Position numbers and translations under genes: made by a program. From positions 248,001 through 312,000 of the forward strand of contig CANKZR010000001.1 in the NCBI GenBank assembly GCA_947488625.1: a stretch of 64,000 nt of DNA. Reading direction: 5' to 3'. The DNA comes from an uncultured Sphingomonadaceae bacterium (lineage in GTDB: Bacteria; Pseudomonadota; Alphaproteobacteria; Sphingomonadales; Sphingomonadaceae). Positions 52,220-62,081 of this stretch are shown here, in pieces (within the stretch, counting starts at the first letter, position 1; each line of letters starts with the position of its first letter). The notes beneath the pieces are model-generated. The model was given only the letters and a program-made list of their open reading frames with translations. It ran no database searches and had not been told where the DNA came from.

Positions 52220-52232
52220 GACCCTGCGCCCC
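52205..52232 (-). promoter_or_regulatory. 10-bp perfect hairpin with the GNAT start codon in its loop
   Basis: ggggcgcagg-atcatgac-cctgcgcccc; ATG of the minus-strand GNAT gene is at 52217-52219 within the loop. Confidence 0.55.
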
Positions 52233-52259
52233 GTAATGTGTTGGCACGTGATGTAAAGG

Positions 52260-53477
52260 TTACGCGCCGGGCCGCAGATCCTGGGGATCGTCCTTTACCG
52301 TGGGTCGGCTGGTGGTGGAGGAGTTCTGCTCCAGATAGCGATCCGCCTGCTCCAGCTTGCGTCCCGCCCATTCCCGGCCACCAAGGCCGAAGGCAAGAGC
52401 TGCAGCCACAGCGCCGCCAATCACCAGCGCGCTGAAGGCCGTCTGCACGATCTCCTCGCCAACGCCCATGAATTGCAGGCCCATGAAGGTGAACAGCACG
52501 ATGGCCGCCCATTTCACGATGGAACCTGCCATGCCGCCGATAAGGCGTGCCAGCATGCCTGCGATCAGGAAGCCCGCGGCGATCACCACGCCGCCGAAGA
52601 CCACCTTGCCGCCCAGTTCCAGCACTTCGTCCAGAATCATGGTCAGTTCAGGGAAGCCAAGCAGGCGAGTGGCCGCAATGGCGAAGAACAGCATGATGGC
52701 GATCTGTGCAACACGCGCCACGATGGAGGATACGCTGGTGCCCGCAGGCAGCATGTCGGTATCGGTGAAGGCGCGATCCACGCCCAGTCCCGGCAACACT
52801 TCTCGCAGCAATTGGGCGACGAAGCGGGCCACCAGATAGCCGATACCCAGCAGCAAGGCCGCGCCGATAATGCGCGGGATCGCGTTGAGGATCAGGCTCA
52901 GCATGTTGCTGGCCGGTTCCGAAACGCTTTCGAGGCTGAGCGCTTCGAGCGCCATGATCGAGACGAAGATCACGATGATGGCATAGAGGATCGTGCCGAT
53001 GGTCTTGGAAAGGCGGGTGTTCCCCGTCAGCGTTTCCGCGCCGCCGCGGTTCACCCATTTGTCGAAATCCACCGTCTGCAATGTGGTAACGGTCAGATCG
53101 CGGACGATCTTGGCCACCATCAGGCCGATGAAGAAGATCAGCGCCGCCCCGATCATGTTGGGGATAAAGCCCATGATATCGTCGAGCAGCGTGGTCACTG
53201 GCTGCATCACGCCCCCAAGGCTGAACACCTGCAATATCGCAAGTAGGCCTAGCAGCCAGATCAGCAAGGCAACGATCTTGCCCAGCTGCAGTCCGATACT
53301 TTCACCCGAAGACGTGCTGCGCTGCAGGAAGCCAACATTGTCGACAAGCTTCGCAAAAGCCCATTTGGCCGCCTTGGCCAACAGCCACGTCACGACAAGA
53401 ATGACGAGGGCAATTCCTATTTTCTCAAGGATCTCTACAAAGAGCCCCTGATCAAAGCGATAGTTTCCGAACCTCAT
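52260..53477 (-). CDS. TM-helix-repeat mechanosensitive-channel-like membrane protein
   Basis: Repeated segments such as IPNMIGAALIFFIGLMVAKIVRDL and IPRIIGAALLLGIGYLVARFVAQLL; no evident MscS beta domain. Confidence 0.75.
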   Translation of the reverse strand: MRFGNYRFDQGLFVEILEKIGIALVILVVTWLLAKAAKWAFAKLVDNVGFLQRSTSSGESIGLQLGKIVALLIWLLGLLAILQVFSLGGVMQPVTTLLDDIMGFIPNMIGAALIFFIGLMVAKIVRDLTVTTLQTVDFDKWVNRGGAETLTGNTRLSKTIGTILYAIIVIFVSIMALEALSLESVSEPASNMLSLILNAIPRIIGAALLLGIGYLVARFVAQLLREVLPGLGVDRAFTDTDMLPAGTSVSSIVARVAQIAIMLFFAIAATRLLGFPELTMILDEVLELGGKVVFGGVVIAAGFLIAGMLARLIGGMAGSIVKWAAIVLFTFMGLQFMGVGEEIVQTAFSALVIGGAVAAALAFGLGGREWAGRKLEQADRYLEQNSSTTSRPTVKDDPQDLRPGA

Positions 53478-53549
53478 GGCTTTTGTTCTCCCTGTTTATG
53501 TGTGAAGAACACTAACACGTTTATGGCTCATTACCCAAATATCGGAAAT

Positions 53550-54443
53550 TCAGGAGAACTTGTCGCGCTTGCGCTTGCCAAAACGCATGTTGCTTTCAAG
53601 ATGGCCCCGCAAGGCAGCATAGAAGGCTTCAAGGAATTCGCGCTCGTCGCCTGCGCCCAGTTGCCAGCCGATCTTGCCGGTGATCGCTTCGGCCACTTCG
53701 CGCAAGGATTCCGGCCTGTCCTGCCGCAGAACCCTTTCGAGCACCTGCAGCTCATGTTCGCCGTAGACCGATAGCTCTGCCTCTTCGAAGCGATAATCGC
53801 GGGTGCGATCGGGTGCGACAGACATCGCGTCTTTCAGCTTTGCGTGTCTTGCTTCGACGACCCACGTTCCCGCCACGATGTCTCCTGCGCGCAAGGCATC
53901 CTTGTTGAACACGGGAAACAGCACGAAAACCGCAAGCCAGATAAAAGTGGCAAGGCCGAAGGCACCGGAATTCTGTCCGCCGCCCAGAAGGAAGAATGCT
54001 GGCACGAACACCTCGATATCGCGCATCAGGTTGCGGGCTAACACCATCTCTGCGGTCAACCTGCCACCGTCGCGGGCTGCCACTCGCAGGCCGACGATCC
54101 TCTTGCCCGGCGTTGCCGCGCGGGGGCCAAGCTCGAACCAGAGAAAATATCCGTAGCGGGAAAGGAACAGGAACAGGATCGCCAGAACCAGCAGGCCTTG
54201 CAGCACGGGGCTGGCCTCTGGCGAGGAGCCGATATCGAGCAAACCGAAGCCGATGGCCGAAAACAGCACCAGCACTGCGATGATGCCGACAAGCAGAATG
54301 ACGAGATCCAGCAACAGCGCGCCTGCACGGGCGCCCCTGCTGCCCACGGTCAGTGGAAGCGAAAGGCCTTCCGGCGTCACCAGTGTGCGGGCGCGCTTCG
54401 ATCGGTCCGCCTGCATGGCGGCATGGGCGTGGTGGGCGCTCAC
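53550..54443 (-). CDS. RDD-family membrane protein
   Basis: Hydrophobic segments with RAGALLLDLVILLVGI and PGKRIVGLRVAARDG motifs. Confidence 0.85.
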   Translation of the reverse strand: MSAHHAHAAMQADRSKRARTLVTPEGLSLPLTVGSRGARAGALLLDLVILLVGIIAVLVLFSAIGFGLLDIGSSPEASPVLQGLLVLAILFLFLSRYGYFLWFELGPRAATPGKRIVGLRVAARDGGRLTAEMVLARNLMRDIEVFVPAFFLLGGGQNSGAFGLATFIWLAVFVLFPVFNKDALRAGDIVAGTWVVEARHAKLKDAMSVAPDRTRDYRFEEAELSVYGEHELQVLERVLRQDRPESLREVAEAITGKIGWQLGAGDEREFLEAFYAALRGHLESNMRFGKRKRDKFS

Positions 54444-55489
54444 GTATCACGCTCCTGCGGAGCGGGGACCAGCGCGAAGTACAGCGCCCAGAACAACAAC
54501 ATTGCCCCGCCGATGGCAAAGCGGGCGGACGTGCTGCCTACAAGCTGGCGGGCGTACCCCTCCAGCAAGCCTGCCACGATCAGCATGATGGTGCAGCCTG
54601 CCATTACCTGTGCTGCGCGCACCCCGGCAGTCTGCATCGCCGAGAGGATGGAGCGATCACCGGGAAACATCATGGTGCGTCCCACGTGCAGGCCCGCTGC
54701 TCCCGACAGCATTATTGCGCCGAGTTCGGTGGTGCCATGCACGCTGATCCATGCAGCGAAATCAAGGCCGAGACCGGCCTCCGAAAAGACCCAGTACATC
54801 GCACCCAGCAGCGAGAGGTTGTGGACCAGCAGCAGAAGCGTTGGCACGCCAAAGGCAAAGCCCAGCGCAAAGGCGAGAATGCACACGCCGGTATTGTTGG
54901 AGAACAGGTAGGCCGCAAAAACACCCAGCCCATCGGCACCTTCCGCCGTGCCCAGGCTTTCTCGCAGCACTTCGGGGTCTGCACCGGGTGCGCGCCCACC
55001 GGCCATGCCGCCCGGCACCAGCGAATAGTACCAGCGCTCATCCTGGTCCACCAGCAGCCAACCCACGACCGTGCCTGCCACCATCACCACGAGCGCGATG
55101 CAGATATCCAGCCAGATGGCTCGCACAGCCGCACTCCAGCCACCGCCCAGGAAACGGCGGAGCCACCCGATTAGCTCGATACGCGGGCCGTATATCTGGA
55201 ACCACGCGCGGCGAACCAACGCTTCTAGGTAATTCAGCGTCGCTGCATCCAGTGACGTTTCGCGCGCCACGGCAAGGCTGGACGCGGTGTTGCGATAGAG
55301 CACTGGCAGTTCCAGCAGATCGTCATCGCTGATGCGGCGCGGACGGTTCTTTTCCAGCGCGGTGACGATGGTATCCAGCCGACGCCAATCCGCTTCGCGC
55401 TCCAGCCGAAAACGGTCCGAGCGCAGCGATGCGGCCTCTATATCGGCGGGCGGCGTAATCTCGGCCTTCCTGAACAGCGATAAGACCAT
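54440..55489 (-). CDS. SpoIIM-family (stage II sporulation protein M-like) membrane protein
   Basis: Hydrophobic C-terminal half with NNTGVCILAFALGFAFGVPTLLLLVHNLSLLGA and HGTTELGAIMLSGAAGLHVG. Confidence 0.85.
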   Translation of the reverse strand: MVLSLFRKAEITPPADIEAASLRSDRFRLEREADWRRLDTIVTALEKNRPRRISDDDLLELPVLYRNTASSLAVARETSLDAATLNYLEALVRRAWFQIYGPRIELIGWLRRFLGGGWSAAVRAIWLDICIALVVMVAGTVVGWLLVDQDERWYYSLVPGGMAGGRAPGADPEVLRESLGTAEGADGLGVFAAYLFSNNTGVCILAFALGFAFGVPTLLLLVHNLSLLGAMYWVFSEAGLGLDFAAWISVHGTTELGAIMLSGAAGLHVGRTMMFPGDRSILSAMQTAGVRAAQVMAGCTIMLIVAGLLEGYARQLVGSTSARFAIGGAMLLFWALYFALVPAPQERDT

Positions 55490-56850
55490 CAGCCAATTGC
55501 CTCCGCACGCTTGGTTTGCAGGTAAATGTCTATCAGGCGATAGCCGATCGCATCGTGGCGCGCCTCGATCACGTTTACGCCCAGACGGCGCAGGCGGGGC
55601 AGGACCAGTTCGCGTTGGCGAGCAAGGCTGTCTGCGCCCACTGCCACGGCGATGTCACCCATCGTATCGGGTTCCAGGCCGGTCAGTTCTTCCAGCTCGG
55701 CATCGACCATGGTGACGAAGATCACCAGGTGATGGCGCGTGAGGCGCTCCATGCTTTCCACCATCATCTGGGCCGAGGTGGGATCGGAAAAATCGGAAAA
55801 CAGAACGATAAGGCTGCGACGTTTCAGCCGGGCGGTCAGGGTGGCGAGGGCAAGAGTGAAATTGGGTTCGCGCGGCGTATAATCCAGCTGCGCTGCTGCG
55901 CTTTGCAATCGGTGAAATGCGCGCGTGTCCGTAACGAAGGGCGTCATCACCTGCGGCTGGTCGGCAAAGCCGAAAAGGCTGACCCTGTCGCCGCCTTTCA
56001 ACGCGACATAGGCCGCCATCAGCGCTGCAGAAACTGCGCGATCAATGCGCGGCAGGCCGTCCACAGGCTCACACATGGACTGGCCGCAGTCAAAGGCGAA
56101 CACGATCTGGTTATCGCGTTCCGCCTCGTTCTCGCGGGCATAGAGCGCCGTGTGCCGAGCGCTGGCCTTCCAGTCGATGCGGCGGCGATCCATGCCCGGT
56201 TCGTACTCGCTCAGCGCCTCGAACTGGGTGCCTTCACCACGGATGCGCCGCGCGACGATCCCGAACTGGCTGTCGCGCAAAAAGTTTTGCAACACCGGCG
56301 AACGCACGGGCGAAAGATCTGGCCAGACGTGGATCTCGGCGTCCAGCGGCACATGCTTCTGCCGCACTGACAAGCCGAGTGGTCCTTGCCAGCGAAGCCA
56401 GAGATCATGCAATTTGCCCGGTCCGCGGCGAACAGGAACAAGGGCGCCTTCGCCTGAGAATTGGCCTGCCTCGCCAGTGGCCTCTAGCAGGAAGGTCGAA
56501 GCGCCTCCTTTGCCCAGCCGCGCGTCGAAGCCTATCGCGGCCTCGGGCGGGGCAGCGTCACTATCGCGCTCTATCCCCACCTCTACCCGAATCGCCAATG
56601 CCTGACCCACTTCGGCGTTGGGCGGCACGTGATAGTCGAGCGATAGGAGCCTGCCTGCCAGCCAGCCATCGATTATCGCCATCAGCAGCAAGGCCAGCGC
56701 CGCGCAAGGTGCGACGATCCAGGCAGACGGCGCCGTGGCGGCGATCACCACGGCAAACGGCGCGAGCAAGGCCAGCAGAACAAGCGCCCGCGAGGATGGC
56801 ACGATGGGGATTGCAGGCAATCCGGCAAGCAGGGCGCGCAGGCGGTTCAC
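55489..56850 (-). CDS. DUF58 (vWA-like) protein
   Basis: EYEPGMDRRRIDWKASARHTALYAREN and FAFDCGQSM, typical of the DUF58 family. Confidence 0.92.
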   Translation of the reverse strand: MNRLRALLAGLPAIPIVPSSRALVLLALLAPFAVVIAATAPSAWIVAPCAALALLLMAIIDGWLAGRLLSLDYHVPPNAEVGQALAIRVEVGIERDSDAAPPEAAIGFDARLGKGGASTFLLEATGEAGQFSGEGALVPVRRGPGKLHDLWLRWQGPLGLSVRQKHVPLDAEIHVWPDLSPVRSPVLQNFLRDSQFGIVARRIRGEGTQFEALSEYEPGMDRRRIDWKASARHTALYARENEAERDNQIVFAFDCGQSMCEPVDGLPRIDRAVSAALMAAYVALKGGDRVSLFGFADQPQVMTPFVTDTRAFHRLQSAAAQLDYTPREPNFTLALATLTARLKRRSLIVLFSDFSDPTSAQMMVESMERLTRHHLVIFVTMVDAELEELTGLEPDTMGDIAVAVGADSLARQRELVLPRLRRLGVNVIEARHDAIGYRLIDIYLQTKRAEAIG

Positions 56851-56855
56851 GGCTG

Positions 56856-57848
56856 TCAGCGCGGGGCCTCGGTCTGCTCGATCATGCCGGCGACAAGATC
56901 TTCCACCTGCTTGCCTTCTATCTCGGCGGCGGGGGACAGAAGCAGGCGATGGCGCAGGCAGGCCGTGGCGAGCGCCTTCACGTCATCGGGAATGACATAG
57001 GCCCGCCCTTCCAGCGCAGCGCGAGCACGGGCGGCATTGGCCAGCAATACGGCGGCGCGCGGCGATGCGCCGCTGGCAATGTCGGGGTTGTCCCGCGTGG
57101 CGCGCACCAGATCGACGGTATAGCCCACCACCTCGTCAGACAGGGTCACGCTTTTGACGGCGGCCTGCGCACCTGCGATCAACCCGGCATTGGCGACCTG
57201 CGCGATACCGAAATCGAGCGGAGATTGCGGCCCGCTGCGCTCTCCGAAGCGATGGACAATGCGTGCATCTTCCTCGGCGCTGGGGTAGGGCACCAGCAGT
57301 TTGAAGGCGAAGCGGTCCAGTTGCGCTTCGGGCAGGGGGTAGACGCCCTGGTTCTCGATCGGGTTCTGGGTGGCAACCACCATGAAGTTGTCGGAAAGGG
57401 AATGGGTGTCGCCATCCAGCGTCACGCGCCGTTCCTGCATCGCTTCCAGCAGTGCGGCCTGTGTCTTGGGAGGGGTGCGGTTGATCTCGTCGGCCAGCAG
57501 CAGTTCGCGAAAGATCGGCCCGCGCGTCAGGGTAAACTGGCTGGTCTGGAAGTTGAACAGGTTGGAGCCAAGGATATCGCCCGGCAGCAGGTCCGGAGTG
57601 AACTGGATGCGGCCGAATTCCATGCCGGTTGCGTGGGCGAAGCACTGCGCGAGAAAAGTCTTGGCCGTACCCGGCGGTCCTTCCAGCAGCACGTGCCCTT
57701 GTGCGGTCAGCGCGATCAACAGGTGATCGACAATCTCATCCATGCCGACGATCGCCTTGGCCACCTCGGTGCGGATCGTGTTGGCGAGTTCGGCGGTCTG
57801 TTCCAGCGTCATTGCCGACTGGGATGCAGTCTCTGGCGTTTCGGTCAT
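56856..57848 (-). CDS. MoxR-family AAA+ ATPase
   Basis: HVLLEGPPGTAKTFLAQCFA, FRELLLADEINRTPPKTQAALLEAMQERRVTLDG, ATQNPIENQGVYPLPEAQLDRF. Confidence 0.94.
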   Translation of the reverse strand: MTETPETASQSAMTLEQTAELANTIRTEVAKAIVGMDEIVDHLLIALTAQGHVLLEGPPGTAKTFLAQCFAHATGMEFGRIQFTPDLLPGDILGSNLFNFQTSQFTLTRGPIFRELLLADEINRTPPKTQAALLEAMQERRVTLDGDTHSLSDNFMVVATQNPIENQGVYPLPEAQLDRFAFKLLVPYPSAEEDARIVHRFGERSGPQSPLDFGIAQVANAGLIAGAQAAVKSVTLSDEVVGYTVDLVRATRDNPDIASGASPRAAVLLANAARARAALEGRAYVIPDDVKALATACLRHRLLLSPAAEIEGKQVEDLVAGMIEQTEAPR

Positions 57849-59101
57849 TGTGTCAGAGTCCTTTCGAATGTCCGCAGGGCACGTGCCGCGCGGATGATAT
57901 CTCTCGGGCGTTCGGCCTCGCGCAGATCGGCAGCCAGCCGCGAGAAGGCGGGGCCATCATGGCCGCGCCGCGCCACGGCCCGGTCTATTGCTGCTTCGCG
58001 GGCATCGGTTTCGGAAACACTGCGCAGGCCCAGCCCCTTCGCCAGGCGCCGTCCTATCATGTTTTCGTAGGGCTTCTTGAGAAGGTGCCAGCGCTTCACT
58101 CTTTCCACCAGCGCCGCGCCGTTGCGTGCCAGTTGCCGCTTGCCCTGCGCTGTGGCGGGCGCTTCCGCTACGGGCGGGCCGAAGCGACGGAATGCGCGCC
58201 ATCCGATCACCAGCGCTGCCAGCAACATACACAGCGTTGCGGCGAGGAAGGGCGGACGGAATGCCAGCGTCAACAGGTTCTGCGAACCACCAAGACCGTT
58301 CAAGGTAAGGTCGAACAGGATTGGCAGGTCATCACCGAACGTGGCTTCCTCCACCAGTTGAAGGGCCATGGCGGCGCGATTCCTGTCGGCCATCCCGAAA
58401 TTGTTCAGCAGGTCCGGTTCGAACACAACGATCACCGGCCAGGCGTCGTAATCGTCATAGCCGCTTTCCTGCACCAGTTCCGCAGCCAGCACGTCGCCCT
58501 CGTCGTCCACCAGCAGAGCGCGAAACGAATTTCCCGGATCGGAAAGGAGCGCCTGTACCTGATCCTGCTCGGGAAGGTCGCCCTCCAAGCCAAGGCCCAG
58601 CCAGCCGCCAGTGCGGCCGATGGCAAGCGTCGTGCCTTCGCCGATCGTCAGCTGTTCAAACCAGTCGGGCGAGCTTGCGCTGGACAGGATGACCCAGCCG
58701 TCCTCGCTCTCTACCTGCGCTTCGGTCGGCACCTGCATCGCCAGCCATTTGGGCAGGATCAGCATGGTGGGGCCCGTCGCGTAATCGATGCGCTGCTGGA
58801 TGATCTCGTCTATCTCTTCGGGGTCGGTCCACAGCGGCGGGGTAAGGATCAGCAGGCCATAATTCTCCAGTTCCGCGCGATTGCGAATGCGCGAGACGGG
58901 GGTGCCCGTGCTTTCCACCAAGGTGGCCAGACCGGAAAACCCGTTCAGCCCGTTCGCCGCTGCATGGTTGCCGCCGTTCCTCTCCTCCTGCCCGGTCCAG
59001 CCCCGGCCCAGCGCATAGAGAAGCAACACGAAGGCCAGCACGCCTACCAGCAGCAACGCCAGCACCGTGCCGGGACGAAAAGGATTGGCGCGGCGGCTCA
59101 T
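57845..59101 (-). CDS. DUF4350-containing membrane protein
   Basis: N-terminal TM, GFSGLATLVESTGTPVSRIRN...LILTPPL, second TM near the C-terminal third; position in the MoxR block. Confidence 0.75.
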   Translation of the reverse strand: MSRRANPFRPGTVLALLLVGVLAFVLLLYALGRGWTGQEERNGGNHAAANGLNGFSGLATLVESTGTPVSRIRNRAELENYGLLILTPPLWTDPEEIDEIIQQRIDYATGPTMLILPKWLAMQVPTEAQVESEDGWVILSSASSPDWFEQLTIGEGTTLAIGRTGGWLGLGLEGDLPEQDQVQALLSDPGNSFRALLVDDEGDVLAAELVQESGYDDYDAWPVIVVFEPDLLNNFGMADRNRAAMALQLVEEATFGDDLPILFDLTLNGLGGSQNLLTLAFRPPFLAATLCMLLAALVIGWRAFRRFGPPVAEAPATAQGKRQLARNGAALVERVKRWHLLKKPYENMIGRRLAKGLGLRSVSETDAREAAIDRAVARRGHDGPAFSRLAADLREAERPRDIIRAARALRTFERTLTQ

Positions 59102-59760
59102 GCGCCGATGGCCTTGCGGGCGAGGGCGAAATCGGCATAGGCGGCGCGGGCGGCCTGCCAGTCTGCTTCCTCCAGCTTGCGCAGCGCAAACAGGCTTCGC
59201 TCCACCGGCGCGGCGATCAGTGCGAATGCGGCGCGGGCGGCATCGGGCAGTCGTGCTTCGGCGGCGAGTTCGCGCGCGGTGCTGGACGGTTCGACAAGGT
59301 CCGGCCGGGCTTCGGCAATCTGACCGACCGAGCGTTTGAGCAGCAAGTGTGTCGCTTCATCGTAATCGCCCACGGCAGCCAGCCGGTCGGCCTCTTCCAG
59401 CAAGGCCAGCGCCTCGTGCTCCTGCGGGGACCAGTCGTGCGGATCGTCACCCTCTTGCTTCTTGCGCCGCCAGCCGGGGCCAAATGTCTCCAACAGGAAA
59501 TAGGCGGCGGCCAGCACAGCGAGTCCGATCAACAGCAATTTCAGCACTGGCCAAGCCTCGACCAGTGCACCCGCGACGGGCGTGAATATCTCGCCCAGCC
59601 ATTCGAGGAATTCGGTCAGCCAGTCGGGGCGGGGATCGGTCTCGGGCAGCTCTACCCGGGCGAACTGGATTTCGTCATCGGCACGCAGCTTTCGCCATGC
59701 CGTTGCGAAGTCATCCGCCGTGGCTGGCGATACCGCATTGCCCTGTCCCGTAGTCACCAT
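59098..59760 (-). CDS. DUF4129-containing protein
   Basis: Single TM with downstream region DEATHLLLKRSVGQIAEARPDLVEPSSTARELA resembling DUF4129; in the MoxR block. Confidence 0.75.
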   Translation of the reverse strand: MVTTGQGNAVSPATADDFATAWRKLRADDEIQFARVELPETDPRPDWLTEFLEWLGEIFTPVAGALVEAWPVLKLLLIGLAVLAAAYFLLETFGPGWRRKKQEGDDPHDWSPQEHEALALLEEADRLAAVGDYDEATHLLLKRSVGQIAEARPDLVEPSSTARELAAEARLPDAARAAFALIAAPVERSLFALRKLEEADWQAARAAYADFALARKAIGA

Positions 59761-59870
59761 CTCTTGGTTGCACGGGCAGCCAGACGACGCAACGACGCAT
59801 TGATTCCTGCGTTAATAAATCGGCAGGAACCGAGGCCGGGCGGCCGATTGTGATCGCTATGAGAGCGCGG

Positions 59871-60350
59871 TTACAGGTCCATTCCCATGCACATGCTGAA
59901 ATCGTCCAGCACGTAGTGGGCATAGGCATCGCAAGGCGCGAAGCCATGCTTGGCATATAGGCGCTGGGCTGGTTCGAAAACTTCGTGCCGTCCTGTTTCC
60001 AGGCCCAGCCATGTCAGACCTTCATCGCGGGCGGTTGCGATAAGGTGCAGCAGGATCGCTTCGCCCGCGCCTGCGCCCCGAAACGCGTCGGCGGCGCGCA
60101 TGGATTTGATCTCTCCTCGCCGGTCTCCAAGCCGCTTCAGCGCGCCTACCGCTGCCAGTTCGCCGTGCTGGCGGGCTACGAAAAAGGTGACGCCAGGCTC
60201 CTTCAGACGGGCAGCGTCCAGCGCGTGAACCTTGCAGGCGGGCGAGCAGCGATGCATTTCTTCCAGGTGCCGTTCCAGCAGGGCCAGAACATCGGGCGCT
60301 TCCAATGTATCGGGTGCGATCACGAAGGCCCGCGACTGTTCCAGTGTCAA
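59871..60350 (-). CDS. GNAT-family N-acetyltransferase
   Basis: SMRAADAFRGAGAGEAILLHLIATARDEGLTWLGLETG. Confidence 0.9.
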   Translation of the reverse strand: MTLEQSRAFVIAPDTLEAPDVLALLERHLEEMHRCSPACKVHALDAARLKEPGVTFFVARQHGELAAVGALKRLGDRRGEIKSMRAADAFRGAGAGEAILLHLIATARDEGLTWLGLETGRHEVFEPAQRLYAKHGFAPCDAYAHYVLDDFSMCMGMDL

Positions 60351-61243
60351 CCTCTCTGGCGGGCGAGGGGATAGGTGCCGAACATACGCACGCGGTTACA
60401 ATGGAAGGCCAGTTCTTCCAGCGCGCGGTCCACGGACGGATCGCCGGGCGCCCCGATGATGTCGGCGTAGAACATGGTGGCGGCAAAGCTGGCGCCCTTC
60501 TGGTAGCTTTCCAGCTTGGTCATGTTCACCCCGTTGGTGGCGAAGCCGCCCATGGCCTTGTACAGGGCTGCGGGGATATTCTTCACTTCGAATACGAAGG
60601 TGGTCATCGCCTCCTGCCCCTGCAGGCTGGCGGCGTCGAGCGATTGTTTGGCCAGCACCACGAATCGGGTCGTATTATCCTCTGCATCCTCGACCCGCTC
60701 GTCCACGATTTTCAGTCCGTAAAGATCAGCGGCGAGTTTCGGCGCTATCGCGGCGAATTGCGGATCGTCCAGTTCCGCCACATGCGCGGCAGCACCTGCC
60801 GTATCGGCATGGGCCAGCGGCACGATGCCGCGCTCGCGCAGATAATGGCGCGACTGGCTGAGTGCGTGGGGATGGCTGAAGGCGCCCTTGAACGGGCCGG
60901 TATCACTCACTGCCATCAATGCATGATGGATCGACAGGAAATGCTCGCCCACGATGGAGAGGCCGCTTTCGGGCAGCAGGAAGTGGATGTCTGCCACCCT
61001 TCCGGCCTGGGAGTTGTCGATGGGTATCATTGCGCATCCGGCGCGACCATCCTCCACCGCTTCAATCGCGGCGGCAAAGCTGAAACACGGCAGGGGCAGC
61101 GCATCGGGATCCCATTCATTCACCGCGCGGTGCGAATTTGCGCCTGGCGCCCCCTGAAACGCGATGGCGCGTGCCGGATCATCGGCTGCGGCGGCATGCA
61201 TTTTCTCGACCATGGCGAGCGCGGGGGCGGGGTACGAATCCAT
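60347..61243 (-). CDS. pheA: Prephenate dehydratase with ACT domain
   Basis: AFQGAPGANSHRAV, ALPLPCFSFAAAIEAVEDG, TRFVVLA, and ACT-like KNIPAALYKAMGGFATNGVNMTKLES. Confidence 0.93.
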   Translation of the reverse strand: MDSYPAPALAMVEKMHAAAADDPARAIAFQGAPGANSHRAVNEWDPDALPLPCFSFAAAIEAVEDGRAGCAMIPIDNSQAGRVADIHFLLPESGLSIVGEHFLSIHHALMAVSDTGPFKGAFSHPHALSQSRHYLRERGIVPLAHADTAGAAAHVAELDDPQFAAIAPKLAADLYGLKIVDERVEDAEDNTTRFVVLAKQSLDAASLQGQEAMTTFVFEVKNIPAALYKAMGGFATNGVNMTKLESYQKGASFAATMFYADIIGAPGDPSVDRALEELAFHCNRVRMFGTYPLARQRG

Positions 61244-61364
61244 AGGGTGAAAGCCGGTAGCGAGGCCGCGCGTTGGCGACAAGCGTGCATACGCCCTTGC
61301 GAAGCGCGGCTGTGCGCACTAGAGCGCGTCCGCGTACTTCCAAACCGGCAGATATAATTCGATC

Positions 61365-62048
61365 ATGAGCAACACTAACACCATTTTCGGCTGGGTTCTT
61401 GCCAGCGGCATCGTCGCCCTGGGTCTAAGCTCGGTTAGCAGCAAGTTCTTCCACGCCGACAGCCCCAGCGTTGAAGAGGGTGAATTCGGCTATGTCATCG
61501 AGGCCGCCGAAGAAGGCGCCGTTGACGCCGGACCGCCGTTCGCCGCGCTACTGGCATCGGGTTCGGCTGCTGCAGGTGAAGCCGTATTCGCAAAGTGTAC
61601 CGCTTGCCATTCCATCGAACAGGGCGGACCTGCCGGTATCGGCCCCAATCTTTACGGTGTGCTCGGCTCGCCCATCGGCGGACACTCGCCGGGCTTCGCA
61701 TATTCCTCGGCCTTGGCCGACAAGGGCGGTGTCTGGGATTATGATGCGATGGATGCATGGCTTGCCAGCCCGCGCGGTTTTGCCAATGGCACCAAGATGA
61801 GCTTTGCCGGACTTTCCAGCGCCGAAGATCGTGCCAACGTCACGTTGTACATGCTGGAAAACGGCGGCGGTCCGCCGCTTCCCGAGGTGCCTGCAGAACC
61901 TGTCGATGTCGAAGGCGAGCTCGATGGCGCAGGGGAAGGTCCCGGCCAGACCGAAGGCGAACCTGTAAGCCCGGTGGAAGCTGCGGGCGCCATGGGTGAC
62001 GAGCAGCCGGTTCCGGAACAGGTTTCCGCCACCGATACGGGCGACTGA
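61365..62048 (+). CDS. Membrane-anchored c-type cytochrome (CycM-like)
   Basis: N-terminal hydrophobic anchor, CTACHSIEQGGPAGIGPNLYGVLG heme-binding motif, distal Met GTKMSFAG, acidic Pro-rich tail. Confidence 0.9.
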   Translation: MSNTNTIFGWVLASGIVALGLSSVSSKFFHADSPSVEEGEFGYVIEAAEEGAVDAGPPFAALLASGSAAAGEAVFAKCTACHSIEQGGPAGIGPNLYGVLGSPIGGHSPGFAYSSALADKGGVWDYDAMDAWLASPRGFANGTKMSFAGLSSAEDRANVTLYMLENGGGPPLPEVPAEPVDVEGELDGAGEGPGQTEGEPVSPVEAAGAMGDEQPVPEQVSATDTGD

Positions 62049-62081
62049 TTACAGCATTTCGATTGCCGACGGCGGCAAGCG

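Noticed and set aside
56379-59140. Long plus-strand ORFs (563 and 503 aa) antisense to the MoxR/DUF58/DUF4350 genes
   Set aside because: The minus strand has clear family motifs with overlapping stop/start codons; antisense frames lack domain signatures.
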